DNA from: Streptomyces asoensis
Lineage (GTDB): Bacteria > Actinomycetota > Actinomycetes > Streptomycetales > Streptomycetaceae
Assembly: GCF_013085465.1 (NCBI RefSeq)
Contig: NZ_CP049838.1
Location: 8,804,001-8,868,000 of the forward strand
Length of the DNA: 64,000 nt
Reading direction: 5' to 3'
Shown: positions 40,993-48,681 of the stretch, piece by piece
Layout: each line of letters begins with the position of its first letter
Position numbering within the stretch: the stretch's first letter is position 1
Translations under genes and position numbers: made by a program
The notes under the pieces: generated by a model
The model's input: only the letters and a program-made list of their open reading frames with translations
Database searches by the model: none
What the model was told of the DNA's origin: nothing

Positions 40993-41967
40993 TCACTCGG
41001 CGAGCAGCCGGCGCAGCCAGTCCAGGTGGGCCGCGCGGGCCGACCTGGACAGCGCGGCCTGCGGTGCGAAGCCGTCGAAGCCGTGGAAACCGCCCGGCCA
41101 GACATGCAGTTCCGCGACCCCGCCGGCCTGCCAGATCCGGGAGGCGTAGGCGACGACCTCGTCCCGGAACGTCTCGGCGGAGCCCACGTCGAGAAAGGCC
41201 GGCGGCAGCCCGGACAGGTCCTCGGCCCGGGCGGGCGCCGCGTACGGGGAGACGTCCGGGCCGCCGCGCCGCTCGCCGAGCAGGGCCGTCCACCCGGTCT
41301 CGTTGGCCGTGCGGTCCCAGACGCCGAGGCCTGCCATCTGATGGCTGGAGGGGGTGTCGTTGCGGTCGTCCAGCATCGGGCACATCAGCAACTGGCCGAG
41401 CGGTCGGGGCCCTTGACGGTCGCGCAGCAGCAGGGCGAGCGCGGCACCGAGGCCGCCGCCCGCGCTGGCCCCGGCGAGCACGATCCGCTCGGGGTCCGCA
41501 CCCAGTTCCGAGGCGTGCTCCGCCGTCCACAGCAGACCGGCGTACACGTCGTCGACGGGTGCCGGATGCGGGTGCTCGGGCGCCAGTCGGTACTCCACGG
41601 ACACCACGACCATGTCCAGTTCCCGCGCCCAGTCCAGGGCCACGTCCACGCCGACCCGGTTGTTGCCGAGGACCATCCCGCCGCCGTGCACGTGATAGAC
41701 GACCGCACGCGGGCGCTCCGGAGCCGGCGAGGTGGGCCGGCAGATCAGCAGCGAGATCTCGGGGGAGCCCAGGGGCCCCGGCACCGTCCGGTCCTCGACC
41801 TCGAAGGCCCCGCCCAGGGTCAGGTCCAGTTCGGCCAGCAGGGCGATCCCCGGCCCCTGACGGACGGCTTCGATGTCCTCGGGGGCCAGCCCCGGCTGGA
41901 TCATCTCCCGGATGAGTTCCAGGGCGGCGCCGAGTTCGGGGTCGAAGGGCGGCGGTGCGGACGTCAT
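40993..41967 (-). CDS. HSL-family alpha/beta hydrolase (esterase)
   Basis: A 324-residue esterase of the hormone-sensitive-lipase family: oxyanion motif HGGG at 94-97, nucleophile S168 in GASAGG, acid in DVGSAETFRDE (about 255) and His in WPGGFHGFDGF (about 285). It hydrolyses short-chain esters; the natural substrate is unknown. The ATG at 41967 gives the usual length for the family. Confidence 0.9.
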   Translation of the reverse strand: MTSAPPPFDPELGAALELIREMIQPGLAPEDIEAVRQGPGIALLAELDLTLGGAFEVEDRTVPGPLGSPEISLLICRPTSPAPERPRAVVYHVHGGGMVLGNNRVGVDVALDWARELDMVVVSVEYRLAPEHPHPAPVDDVYAGLLWTAEHASELGADPERIVLAGASAGGGLGAALALLLRDRQGPRPLGQLLMCPMLDDRNDTPSSHQMAGLGVWDRTANETGWTALLGERRGGPDVSPYAAPARAEDLSGLPPAFLDVGSAETFRDEVVAYASRIWQAGGVAELHVWPGGFHGFDGFAPQAALSRSARAAHLDWLRRLLAE

Positions 41968-42137
41968 GGGCTTCTCCTCACGCGGAGCGCGGTTGCGCGG
42001 CGGCTCGTGCGGCCCATGATCGGCGCACCCGCCGCCCGTCCGGGCACCGCCGTACGGCGGGAGCTGCCCGCCGTACGGCGGGTGGCAGCCATGCCCCCGC
42101 TCCGCAGCTTGCCAGGTCATGACCTTCTGTTCACCTC

Positions 42138-42187
42138 TGCGGGGTGGAAAGCGGCAGCCGTGGCCGACAACGATTTTCACCCCCGCA
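42138..42187 (+). promoter_or_regulatory. Long leader hairpin upstream of terC
   Basis: TGCGGGGTGGAAA (42138-42150) can pair with TTTTCACCCCCGCA (42174-42187) through one bulge and one wobble, enclosing a GC-rich loop; it ends 21 bp before the terC start. Alx/TerC genes in many bacteria are under Mn2+ yybP-ykoY riboswitches, but the conserved bases of that riboswitch were not found. Confidence 0.35.
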
Positions 42188-42208
42188 CAGGTACCAGGAG
42201 TGACCACC

Positions 42209-43216
42209 GTGAACGTCTCGCTCTCCGTCTGGCTGCTGACCGTCGCGGCGCTGTGCGCGCTCGTCGCCGCCGACTTCTTCATCGGCCGCAAACCGCACGA
42301 CGTCTCGGTCCGCGAGGCCGGGACCTGGACCGTCGTCTGGGTCGTCCTCGCCTGTCTGTTCGGCCTCGGTGTGTTCCTCTTCGGGGGCGGCAGACCGACG
42401 GGGGAGTTCTTCGCGGGCTACATCACCGAGAAGTCGCTGAGCGTGGACAACCTCTTCGTGTTCGTCCTGATCATGGGCAAGTTCGCGGTGCCCTCGCAGT
42501 ACCAGCAACGGGTGCTGATGGTGGGCGTGCTGGTGGCCCTCGTGCTGCGCGCGCTGTTCATCGCCGCGGGCGCGGCGATCATCTCGACGTTCTCCTGGGT
42601 GTTCTACCTCTTCGGAGCCTTCCTGATCTGGACGGCGTGGAAGCTGATCCAGGATGCCAAGAAGGGCGGGCACGAGGAGGAGTACGAGGAGAGCAAGCTG
42701 CTGAAGGCCGTCGAGAAGCGTTTCGGCGTCGCCGACCGCTATCACGGCACGAAGCTGTGGATCGAGCAGAACGGCAAGCGGGTCATGACCCCGATGCTGG
42801 TCGTCATGCTCGCGATCGGCTCCACCGACGTGCTGTTCGCGCTCGACTCGATCCCCGCCATCTACGGGCTGACCGAGGACCCGTACATCGTGTTCACCGC
42901 CAACGCCTTCGCGCTGATGGGCCTGCGGCAGCTGTACTTCCTCATCGGCGGCCTGCTGAAGAAGCTGGTCCACCTCAGCTACGGCCTGTCGGTCATCCTC
43001 GGCTTCATCGGCGTCAAGCTGGTGCTGCACGCGCTGCACGAGTCCGGGGTGCACGTGCCCGAGATCGGCATCCCCTTCTCGCTCGGCTTCATCGTGCTCG
43101 TCCTCGCGGTCACGACCTTCACGAGCCTGCGGGCCTCCGCGCGACAGGAGCGACAGGAGCGACAGGAGGGGCAGGGGCGGCAGGACGGGCCGGCGCGGGA
43201 CGGCTCTACGGTGTAG
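42209..43216 (+). CDS. TerC-family membrane protein
   Basis: A 335-residue integral membrane protein with about eight or nine segments. TerC signatures: LSVDNLFVFVLIMGKFAVP and GSTDVLFALDSIPAIYGLTED with the acidic residues thought to bind metal. Recent work on TerC/Alx links it to Mn2+ export and metalation of secreted enzymes. The C-terminal tail is a Gln-Glu-Arg repeat (ERQERQEGQGRQ). GTG at 42209 has AGGAG eight bases upstream; an earlier GTG at 42200 is possible. It overlaps the FkbM gene on the other strand by 11 bp. Confidence 0.93.
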   Translation: MNVSLSVWLLTVAALCALVAADFFIGRKPHDVSVREAGTWTVVWVVLACLFGLGVFLFGGGRPTGEFFAGYITEKSLSVDNLFVFVLIMGKFAVPSQYQQRVLMVGVLVALVLRALFIAAGAAIISTFSWVFYLFGAFLIWTAWKLIQDAKKGGHEEEYEESKLLKAVEKRFGVADRYHGTKLWIEQNGKRVMTPMLVVMLAIGSTDVLFALDSIPAIYGLTEDPYIVFTANAFALMGLRQLYFLIGGLLKKLVHLSYGLSVILGFIGVKLVLHALHESGVHVPEIGIPFSLGFIVLVLAVTTFTSLRASARQERQERQEGQGRQDGPARDGSTV

Positions 43217-44153
43217 GCGCGGCGTCCGCGCGCATCATCACGCAGTCGAACTCGATCACCCGTCCCGTGGTCGCCTCGCGCGTCACGGGATACATGCCGG
43301 TGATGCCGAACCCGGCGGCCTCGTACACCGCGACGGCCTCGCCCATGCCGGGACTGCCCTCGTACAGCTTCAGCACCGCGACCTCGGACTGCATCCCCAC
43401 GAACTCCGCGATCCGCTCCCCGGCCCCGGCGAACACCTCGAGGTCGTAGCCCTGGGTGTCCATCTTCAGGTAGGGGCGCGGATCGGCGAGGCCGTCCAGT
43501 GCCTCGGTCATGACCTCGTCCAGCCGGCGGACGCGGATCTCCTCGGTGTCGGCCTTCGCGAACCTGCTGTAGCGGCCCTTGCCGTAGTCGCTGGCCGGCA
43601 GCAGGGAGTTCATCGTCTTCCAGCCGACGTGGATCTCGGCCGTCGTCTCCTCGCGGCCCAGTCCGCACCGGTAGACATGCCAGTCGGGGTCGTCCGCCGC
43701 GGCCTTCTCGAGCCGGGCGAACGTCTCCGAGGTGGGCTCGAAGGACGCGATCCGGCCGGTGTAGCCGAGTTTCCGCAGCCGCCTGGCGTACTGGCCGTTG
43801 TTGGCGCCGACGTCGAAGACGCAGTTCACGCCGTAGAGCTCCAGCATCGCGGCCACGTGCTGGGTGCAGAGGTACTCGGCGGCCGCCAGCTGGAGTCTGC
43901 GCTCGTCCCGCCCGCCCGGGGTCTCCATCAGGAGCAGCGCGCCGGTGTCGCCCAGCCGCACGGCGTCGCCCTCGGAGACCTCGGACCGTGCCGCGTCCCG
44001 GGTTCGCCGCAGCACCCAGGTGTCCTTGTCCGCGCCGGTCACCCGGTACGCGCCGCCGCGTCGCGAGACCACCGCCGTCCCCGGTCCGAGGTCGGTCACC
44101 TGGACGCCGATACGGGGCATCAGGCCGAGCAGTCGTCGATAGAGGGTCTGCAT
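43206..44153 (-). CDS. FkbM-family SAM methyltransferase
   Basis: A 315-residue methyltransferase. The SAM motif is VFDVGANNGQYARRLRKLG near residue 110; SFEPTSETFARL, EIRVRRLDEVM, YLKMDTQGYDLEVFAGAG and LYEGSPGMGEAVAVYEAAGF match FkbM enzymes, which O-methylate sugars or polyketides. The first 90 residues form an extra N-terminal domain not usual in FkbM proteins. No glycan or polyketide genes are near. Confidence 0.85.
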   Translation of the reverse strand: MQTLYRRLLGLMPRIGVQVTDLGPGTAVVSRRGGAYRVTGADKDTWVLRRTRDAARSEVSEGDAVRLGDTGALLLMETPGGRDERRLQLAAAEYLCTQHVAAMLELYGVNCVFDVGANNGQYARRLRKLGYTGRIASFEPTSETFARLEKAAADDPDWHVYRCGLGREETTAEIHVGWKTMNSLLPASDYGKGRYSRFAKADTEEIRVRRLDEVMTEALDGLADPRPYLKMDTQGYDLEVFAGAGERIAEFVGMQSEVAVLKLYEGSPGMGEAVAVYEAAGFGITGMYPVTREATTGRVIEFDCVMMRADAAPTP

Positions 44154-44258
44154 CTGCCCAGCCCTATCAGACGCGACGGGAGGCGGTCTGCGGGTTGAAC
44201 GAGATTCGCCGATCGGATTACCGGACGGAGATACGCGGGCCGGTCCGGCCGGTGTCCC

Positions 44259-44289
44259 TTGACTTCGAGAGCGCTCCAAGGTCTAGCGT
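44259..44289 (+). promoter_or_regulatory. MerR-type promoter with 19-bp spacer
   Basis: A -35 TTGACT (44259-44264), an exactly 19-bp spacer containing a dyad (GAGAGCGCTC), and -10 TAGCGT (44284-44289). The over-long spacer with an operator inside it is the hallmark of promoters activated by MerR-family regulators, and the CTTGACTTCGAG start is common to many such sites. It precedes the F420-type oxidoreductase start by 56 bp. No merR gene lies in the window. Confidence 0.7.
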
Positions 44290-44345
44290 CACCGGGGCCG
44301 CTGAACGGCGAGGAAGACCGTGGGACCGGACGATCGGAGACGGAC

Positions 44346-45227
44346 ATGCGTGTGGGCGTGCACATCAACCAGTTCGGCAACGCGGGGGGTGCGCCCGCGC
44401 TGGGCGCCGAGCTCGCCGCGGCCGGTGCCGCCGCCGAGGCGGCCGGGGTGAGCCGGCTGTCGGTGATGGACCACTACTTCCAGATGGAGTTCAACGGCGG
44501 CGCCGAGGCCCCCATGCTGGAGGCCTACGCGACGCTGGCGTACCTCGCCGCCCACACCTCCACGGTCAGGCTCGGCGCGCTGGTCACCGGCGTGACCTAC
44601 CGGCACCCCGGACTGCTCGCCAAGATCGCCACCACACTCGACGTGCTGTCCGGCGGACGGGCCTCGCTGGGTATCGGAGCGGCCTGGTACGACCGTGAGC
44701 ACGAGGGGCTCGGCGTGGCGTTCCCGTCGACGGCCGAGCGGTTCGAGCGGCTGGAGGAGGCCTTGCGCGTCTGCCTGCGGATGTGGGACCCGGACGACAA
44801 CGGGCCGTTCGAGGGCGAGCACTACCGCCTGGCCGAGACCCTGTGCGTGCCCGCCCCGGTCAGCTCCCCGCACCCGGAGATCCTGATCGGCGGCGGAGGC
44901 GAGCGCAAGACGCTGCGGCTGGTCGCCCGGTACGCGGACGCCTGCAACCTCTTCGCCTCGACCCCCGAGGAGGTCCGGCACAAGCTGGACGTCCTGCGCG
45001 GGCACTGCGAGGCGGAGCGGCGCGACTACGACACCGTCCTGAAGACGATCACCTACTCCGGCGACGCCGCGGACGAGGGTGATCTGGACGGCCTCCTGCG
45101 TGACCTCACCGGTTACACCAAGCTGGGCATCGACACGGTGATCCTCGCGCCGCGCCTGGGGGAGACGGCGGGCTGGATCGAACGTTTCGTGGCCCCCGCC
45201 GTGCTGCGGCTGGCCGAGCTGGACTGA
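44346..45227 (+). CDS. LLM-class F420-dependent oxidoreductase
   Basis: A 293-residue luciferase-fold enzyme (MRVGVHINQFGNAGGAP, SVMDHYFQMEFNGG, TSTVRLGALVTGVTYRHPG, LAKIATTLDVLSGGRASLGI, AWYDREHEGLG, ILIGGGGERKTLRLVARYAD). The motifs match the F420-binding branch of the family. ATG at 44346. Expected to reduce or oxidise a small molecule; likely induced by a MerR-type sensor of electrophiles or metals, judged from its promoter. Confidence 0.9.
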   Translation: MRVGVHINQFGNAGGAPALGAELAAAGAAAEAAGVSRLSVMDHYFQMEFNGGAEAPMLEAYATLAYLAAHTSTVRLGALVTGVTYRHPGLLAKIATTLDVLSGGRASLGIGAAWYDREHEGLGVAFPSTAERFERLEEALRVCLRMWDPDDNGPFEGEHYRLAETLCVPAPVSSPHPEILIGGGGERKTLRLVARYADACNLFASTPEEVRHKLDVLRGHCEAERRDYDTVLKTITYSGDAADEGDLDGLLRDLTGYTKLGIDTVILAPRLGETAGWIERFVAPAVLRLAELD

Positions 45228-45235
45228 CCGGAGCC

Positions 45236-45295
45236 GGGATCGTGCACGTCGGGATCGTGCACGCCGGGGTAGCGCACGCCAGGGGCGTGTACGCC
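45236..45295. repeat. Four degenerate 15-bp tandem repeats
   Basis: Units GGGATCGTGCACGTC, GGGATCGTGCACGCC and two diverged copies lie head to tail right after the oxidoreductase stop codon. Each holds a GTGCACG-type near-palindrome. Confidence 0.65.
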
Positions 45296-45323
45296 GCGCA
45301 CGCCGGGGGGCGCGTACGACGAA

Positions 45324-45353
45324 AAGGGGCCCGGAAACCGCTCCGGACCCCTT
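45324..45353. terminator. Bidirectional hairpin terminator
   Basis: AAGGGGCCCGGA (45324-45335) pairs with TCCGGACCCCTT (45342-45353) with one mismatch and a 6-nt loop; A-rich on the left and a CTTC on the right. Between converging genes. Confidence 0.75.
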
Positions 45354-45398
45354 CATCCCCCACGTCGTGCTGTCTCGCCCGTCAGGCGGTCGGGGCGG

Positions 45399-45962
45399 TC
45401 AGGCGGCCGCGACCTCGCCCGCGTGGCCGTGCAGACGGGCCACGACCTCGGTCAGCTGGGCGGCGACCTCGGCGTCGTCCACCGGGTGGGTCTCGGCGAA
45501 GCGGGTCAGCGAGCCCGGGATGGAGAGCTTGAGGTCCTCGATGACCTTGCCGCCGGCGATGCCCACGGCCTTGCGGGCCTCGTCCTGCGCCCACACGCCG
45601 CCGAACTGGCCGAACGCGGTGCCGACCACGGCGACGGGCTTGCCGCCGAAGGCGCCGGCGCCGTACGGGCGGGACAGCCAGTCGATGGCGTTCTTCAGGA
45701 CGGCCGGGATGGTGCCGTTGTACTCGGGGGAGAAGAGCAGGAAGGCGTCGGCGGCCTGGGCGGCCGCACGCAGCTTGGCGGCGGCGGCCGGGACGCTGCC
45801 CTCGACGTCGAGGTCCTCGTTGTAGAAGGGGATCTCGGCCAGGCCCTCGAAGAGGTCGACGGTGGCGCCCTCGGGAGCGACCTTGACGGCCGCCTCGGCG
45901 AGCTGGCGGTTGGTCGAACCGGCGCGAAGGCTGCCGACGAGCGCGAGGATGCGGACAGACAT
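45399..45962 (-). CDS. NAD(P)H-dependent FMN reductase
   Basis: A 187-residue flavodoxin-fold reductase: VGSLRAGSTNRQLAEAA (phosphate loop), FSPEYNGTIPAVLKNAIDWL and GGKPVAVVGTAFGQFGG are the FMN-binding segments of the NADPH-dependent FMN/quinone (ArsH/ChrR/SsuE) group. It is controlled by paired palindromes shared with a divergent TetR gene and may reduce quinones or azo compounds. ATG at 45962. Confidence 0.92.
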   Translation of the reverse strand: MSVRILALVGSLRAGSTNRQLAEAAVKVAPEGATVDLFEGLAEIPFYNEDLDVEGSVPAAAAKLRAAAQAADAFLLFSPEYNGTIPAVLKNAIDWLSRPYGAGAFGGKPVAVVGTAFGQFGGVWAQDEARKAVGIAGGKVIEDLKLSIPGSLTRFAETHPVDDAEVAAQLTEVVARLHGHAGEVAAA

Positions 45963-46000
45963 GGGTACTCCCAGGGGCTGAAACATTGCCGTTACGAATC

Positions 46001-46014
46001 CGGACCGAGGTCCG
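46001..46014. promoter_or_regulatory. TetR operator, copy 1
   Basis: CGGACCGAGGTCCG: perfect 6-bp arms around GA, 39 bp upstream of the FMN reductase start. Confidence 0.7.
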
Positions 46015-46038
46015 TTTAAATGTTCTAGCATCCTAACC

Positions 46039-46050
46039 GGACCGCGGTCC
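46039..46050. promoter_or_regulatory. TetR operator, copy 2
   Basis: GGACCGCGGTCC, a perfect 12-bp palindrome with the same half-site as copy 1; centres are 37 bp apart. It lies 32 bp before the TetR start. Confidence 0.7.
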
Positions 46051-46081
46051 AGTTTCATTCCCGATGCTTTACGCTGAGTTC

Positions 46082-46765
46082 ATGTCCGCCGTTCTGCCTC
46101 CCTGTCCGGAGCCCGAGGAGAGCCTGACCGAGCCCGAGCTGCTGCATCTGGGGCCGGCCGGCGACGAGCCGTGTCTGCGCGCCGACGCGGCCCGCAACCG
46201 GGCCAGGCTGCTGGACGCCGCCGCCCGGCTGATCGCCGAGCACGGCGCCGCCGGGGTCACGATGGAAGCGGTGGCGAGCGCGGCGAACGTGGGCAAGGGC
46301 ACGGTGTTCCGGCGCTTCGGCGACCGCACCGGGCTGCTGACCGCGCTCCTGGACCACTCGGAGCGGAACTTCCAGGCCGCGTTCCTGAGCGGTCCCCCGC
46401 CGCTGGGGCCGGGCGCGGAGCCCGTGGAGCGACTGCGGGCGTTCGGCGTCGCCATGCTCAGGCGGGCCGTGGACGAACTGGACCTTCAGCTGGCGGCCGA
46501 GCCCGGACCGGACCGCCGGTACTCCGTGCCGCCGCGCCGTGTCCACCACAGCCACCTGGTACTGCTGCTGCGCCAGGCCCTGCCCGACGCGGACGTCGAA
46601 CTGCTGGCCCACACGCTGATGGGGTACCTCAACCCGGTCCTCGTCCACCACCTCACCCGGCAGTGCGGCATGCCGGCGGCGCGGTTGGAGGCCGGCTGGA
46701 GCGAACTGGTCGACCGGGTGACCAGCGGTGTGCCGAGCGGGACGCCGGTCAGGGCTGCGCAGTGA
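46082..46765 (+). CDS. TetR-family repressor (first of two)
   Basis: A 227-residue regulator: N-terminal helix-turn-helix (ARLLDAAARLIAEHGAAGVT, MEAVASAANVGKGTVFRRFG) and a ligand-binding C-terminus. The ATG at 46082 is used; an upstream ATG is possible. Divergent from the FMN reductase, with two matching operators between them, so it very likely represses both. Its 3' end overlaps the converging monooxygenase gene by 17 bp. Confidence 0.92.
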   Translation: MSAVLPPCPEPEESLTEPELLHLGPAGDEPCLRADAARNRARLLDAAARLIAEHGAAGVTMEAVASAANVGKGTVFRRFGDRTGLLTALLDHSERNFQAAFLSGPPPLGPGAEPVERLRAFGVAMLRRAVDELDLQLAAEPGPDRRYSVPPRRVHHSHLVLLLRQALPDADVELLAHTLMGYLNPVLVHHLTRQCGMPAARLEAGWSELVDRVTSGVPSGTPVRAAQ

Positions 46766-47876
46766 AGAGATCGACGACGGCCTGCGGGGCGTCCTCGGCG
46801 AAGAGGGTCACGCCGCTGTGGGCTGAGTCGGCCGCGGACGCCGCGCTGCGCGGGAACAGCTTCTCCTCGTAGGCGGCCAGCGCGGCCTCGCGCTCTCCCG
46901 GGTGCGCGGCCAGGGCCAGGCCCAGTTCGGCGCCGTCCAGCATCGCGAGGTTGGCGCCCTCGCCCGCGAACGGCGACATCAGATGGGCGGCGTCGCCGAG
47001 CAGGGTGACGCCGGGGACGCGGTCCCAGCGGTGGCCGACCGGCAGGGCGTGGATCAGGCGCGGCACCAGTGGTCCGTCGGCATCCGCGACCAGCGCCCGC
47101 AGGCTCTTGTCCCAGTCCGCGAAGTGCTCCAGAACGTGACCCCTGGCCGCCTCGGTGTCGCCGAAGTCGACGCTGTCCGCCCAGTCCTCGGCGACCCGCA
47201 GGGCGGTGTAGACGTGCAGGCTGCCGTCGGGCTCGCGGTGCGCGAGGAAGCCCTTGCCGGGGCCGAGCGCGAGGAGGAACCCGCCGCCGACCACCCCGGC
47301 GCTCACCGGATGGCTTACGTCCGCTTCCAGCAGGTCCGTCTCCACGAACGACACGCCCGTGTACGCGGGCCGGGCGTCGGAGAGCAGCGGGCGGATCCGT
47401 GACCAGGCTCCGTCGGCGCCGACCAGCAGGTCCGTGGTGAAGGCGGAGCCGTCCTCGAGACGCACCTCGTGCCGCCCCTCGCCCAGCGGACGCGCACCGG
47501 TGATCTTCGTGCCCCAGCGGACCGTTCCCTCGGGCAGTGAGTGCAGCAGCAGGTCGCGCAGGGCGCCCCGGTCGACCTCGGGGCGCTCGCCGGCCCCGTC
47601 GTCGGCGCCCTCGAAGCGGACCACCGCGTCCTTGTCGAGGACCCGGGTGGCCTGGCCGCCGGGCAGGACCAGCGTCCGGAACTCCTCGTGCAGTCCGGCG
47701 GCGCGCAGCGCCTCCTGGCCGGAGTCCAGGTGGATGTCGAGCATGCCGCCCTGTGTCCGGGCGCCGGGGGAGGCGTCCAGGTCGAAGACGGCCGCCTCGA
47801 CGCCGTGCACGTGCAGCACTCGGGCGAGGGTGAGGCCGCCGAGTCCGGCGCCGATGATCGCTACGGGGTGATGCAT
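46749..47876 (-). CDS. FAD-dependent monooxygenase, TetX-like
   Basis: A 375-residue flavoprotein hydroxylase: FAD dinucleotide motif IIGAGLGGLTLARVL at the N-terminus, LLVGADGAWSRIRPLL, and GDAAHLMSPFAGEGANLAML. The sequence resembles TetX and related aromatic hydroxylases that inactivate or tailor polycyclic aromatics. ATG at 47876 follows AGGAGG. It is encoded just after a TetR gene on the same strand, so the pair is probably a repressor-controlled detoxification unit. Confidence 0.88.
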   Translation of the reverse strand: MHHPVAIIGAGLGGLTLARVLHVHGVEAAVFDLDASPGARTQGGMLDIHLDSGQEALRAAGLHEEFRTLVLPGGQATRVLDKDAVVRFEGADDGAGERPEVDRGALRDLLLHSLPEGTVRWGTKITGARPLGEGRHEVRLEDGSAFTTDLLVGADGAWSRIRPLLSDARPAYTGVSFVETDLLEADVSHPVSAGVVGGGFLLALGPGKGFLAHREPDGSLHVYTALRVAEDWADSVDFGDTEAARGHVLEHFADWDKSLRALVADADGPLVPRLIHALPVGHRWDRVPGVTLLGDAAHLMSPFAGEGANLAMLDGAELGLALAAHPGEREAALAAYEEKLFPRSAASAADSAHSGVTLFAEDAPQAVVDLFTAQP

Positions 47877-47893
47877 GGGTCCTCCTGTGGTCG

Positions 47894-48565
47894 TCATTCG
47901 GGTACGGCGGTCCGCTCGATGCCGCCGATCAGCGCCTGGAGCCCCCAGGAGAGGCGGGCTTCGGGCGGACCCGAGAGCAGCGGTCCGGCGAGGCCGGCGA
48001 TGTGCGGGTGGGTCCGCTCCGACGCCTCCTGCACCGCGTGCCGCAGGGCGTCCCAGTCCTCCTGGGAGGCCTCGTCGGTGTGTTCGGCGGCCGTCGCGGT
48101 GGCGTGCTGGAGCAGCAGGTCGACGCCCCACGCGGCCTGTGCGGGCGGCACCCCGCCCTCGTCGAGCAGGGCCAGCAGGGTCTCGATCAGGTCCAGGTAG
48201 TGCGGGCCGCTGGGCCGGGCGGTGAGCGCGGAGCGGGCGAGGTCCGGGTAGGCGAAGAGCATCTCGGTGTACGAGGTGAGCACCCTCTCGAGCCGCTCGC
48301 GCCAGCTCCCCGCGGCCGGAACGGTCCCGACCGTGCCCAGCAGCTCGTCGAGCACGGCCGCGTGCAGCTCCGCCGTGTTGCGGACGTACACGTACAGGGA
48401 GGCCGGGCCGGTGTCGAGCTCCTCGGCCAGGCGCCGCATGGTCAGCTTCCGCAGGCCTTCGGCGCGCAGCACCGCGAGGGCGGCGGCCACGATGCCCTCC
48501 CTGGTCAGAGCGGGCTTGGCCGGGCGCTCACGGCGACTGCGCGGGGTGTCGGGGCGTGCTGTCAT
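47894..48565 (-). CDS. TetR-family repressor (second of two)
   Basis: A 223-residue TetR protein with HTH (REGIVAAALAVLRAEGLRKL, RLAEELDTGPASLYVYVRN) of the TetR/TetR_C subgroup, whose C-terminal domain resembles that of tetracycline repressors. It ends 17 bp before the TetX-like gene and starts beside a perfect 22-bp palindrome, so autoregulation is expected. Confidence 0.92.
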   Translation of the reverse strand: MTARPDTPRSRRERPAKPALTREGIVAAALAVLRAEGLRKLTMRRLAEELDTGPASLYVYVRNTAELHAAVLDELLGTVGTVPAAGSWRERLERVLTSYTEMLFAYPDLARSALTARPSGPHYLDLIETLLALLDEGGVPPAQAAWGVDLLLQHATATAAEHTDEASQEDWDALRHAVQEASERTHPHIAGLAGPLLSGPPEARLSWGLQALIGGIERTAVPE

Positions 48566-48573
48566 GTCTTTAC

Positions 48574-48595
48574 CGTACCGAACATGTTCGGTACG
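48574..48595. promoter_or_regulatory. Perfect 22-bp TetR operator
   Basis: CGTACCGAACA followed by its exact mirror complement, 9 bp upstream of the TetR start codon. Confidence 0.75.
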
Positions 48596-48607
48596 AACAA
48601 GTACGTC

Positions 48608-48621
48608 ACGAACATGTTCGT
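48608..48621. promoter_or_regulatory. Second copy of the TetR operator core
   Basis: ACGAACATGTTCGT repeats the core of the 22-bp palindrome; centres are 30 bp apart, three helical turns, which allows cooperative binding. Confidence 0.6.
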
Positions 48622-48681
48622 TGACGGCTCATCGGATTTCGGTGTCCCCCGCCCGGAGGGCCGCTCACAGCTTCTGCCAAG

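Noticed and set aside
42100..42208. yybP-ykoY manganese riboswitch before terC
   Set aside because: A stem exists, but the conserved riboswitch bases were not found.
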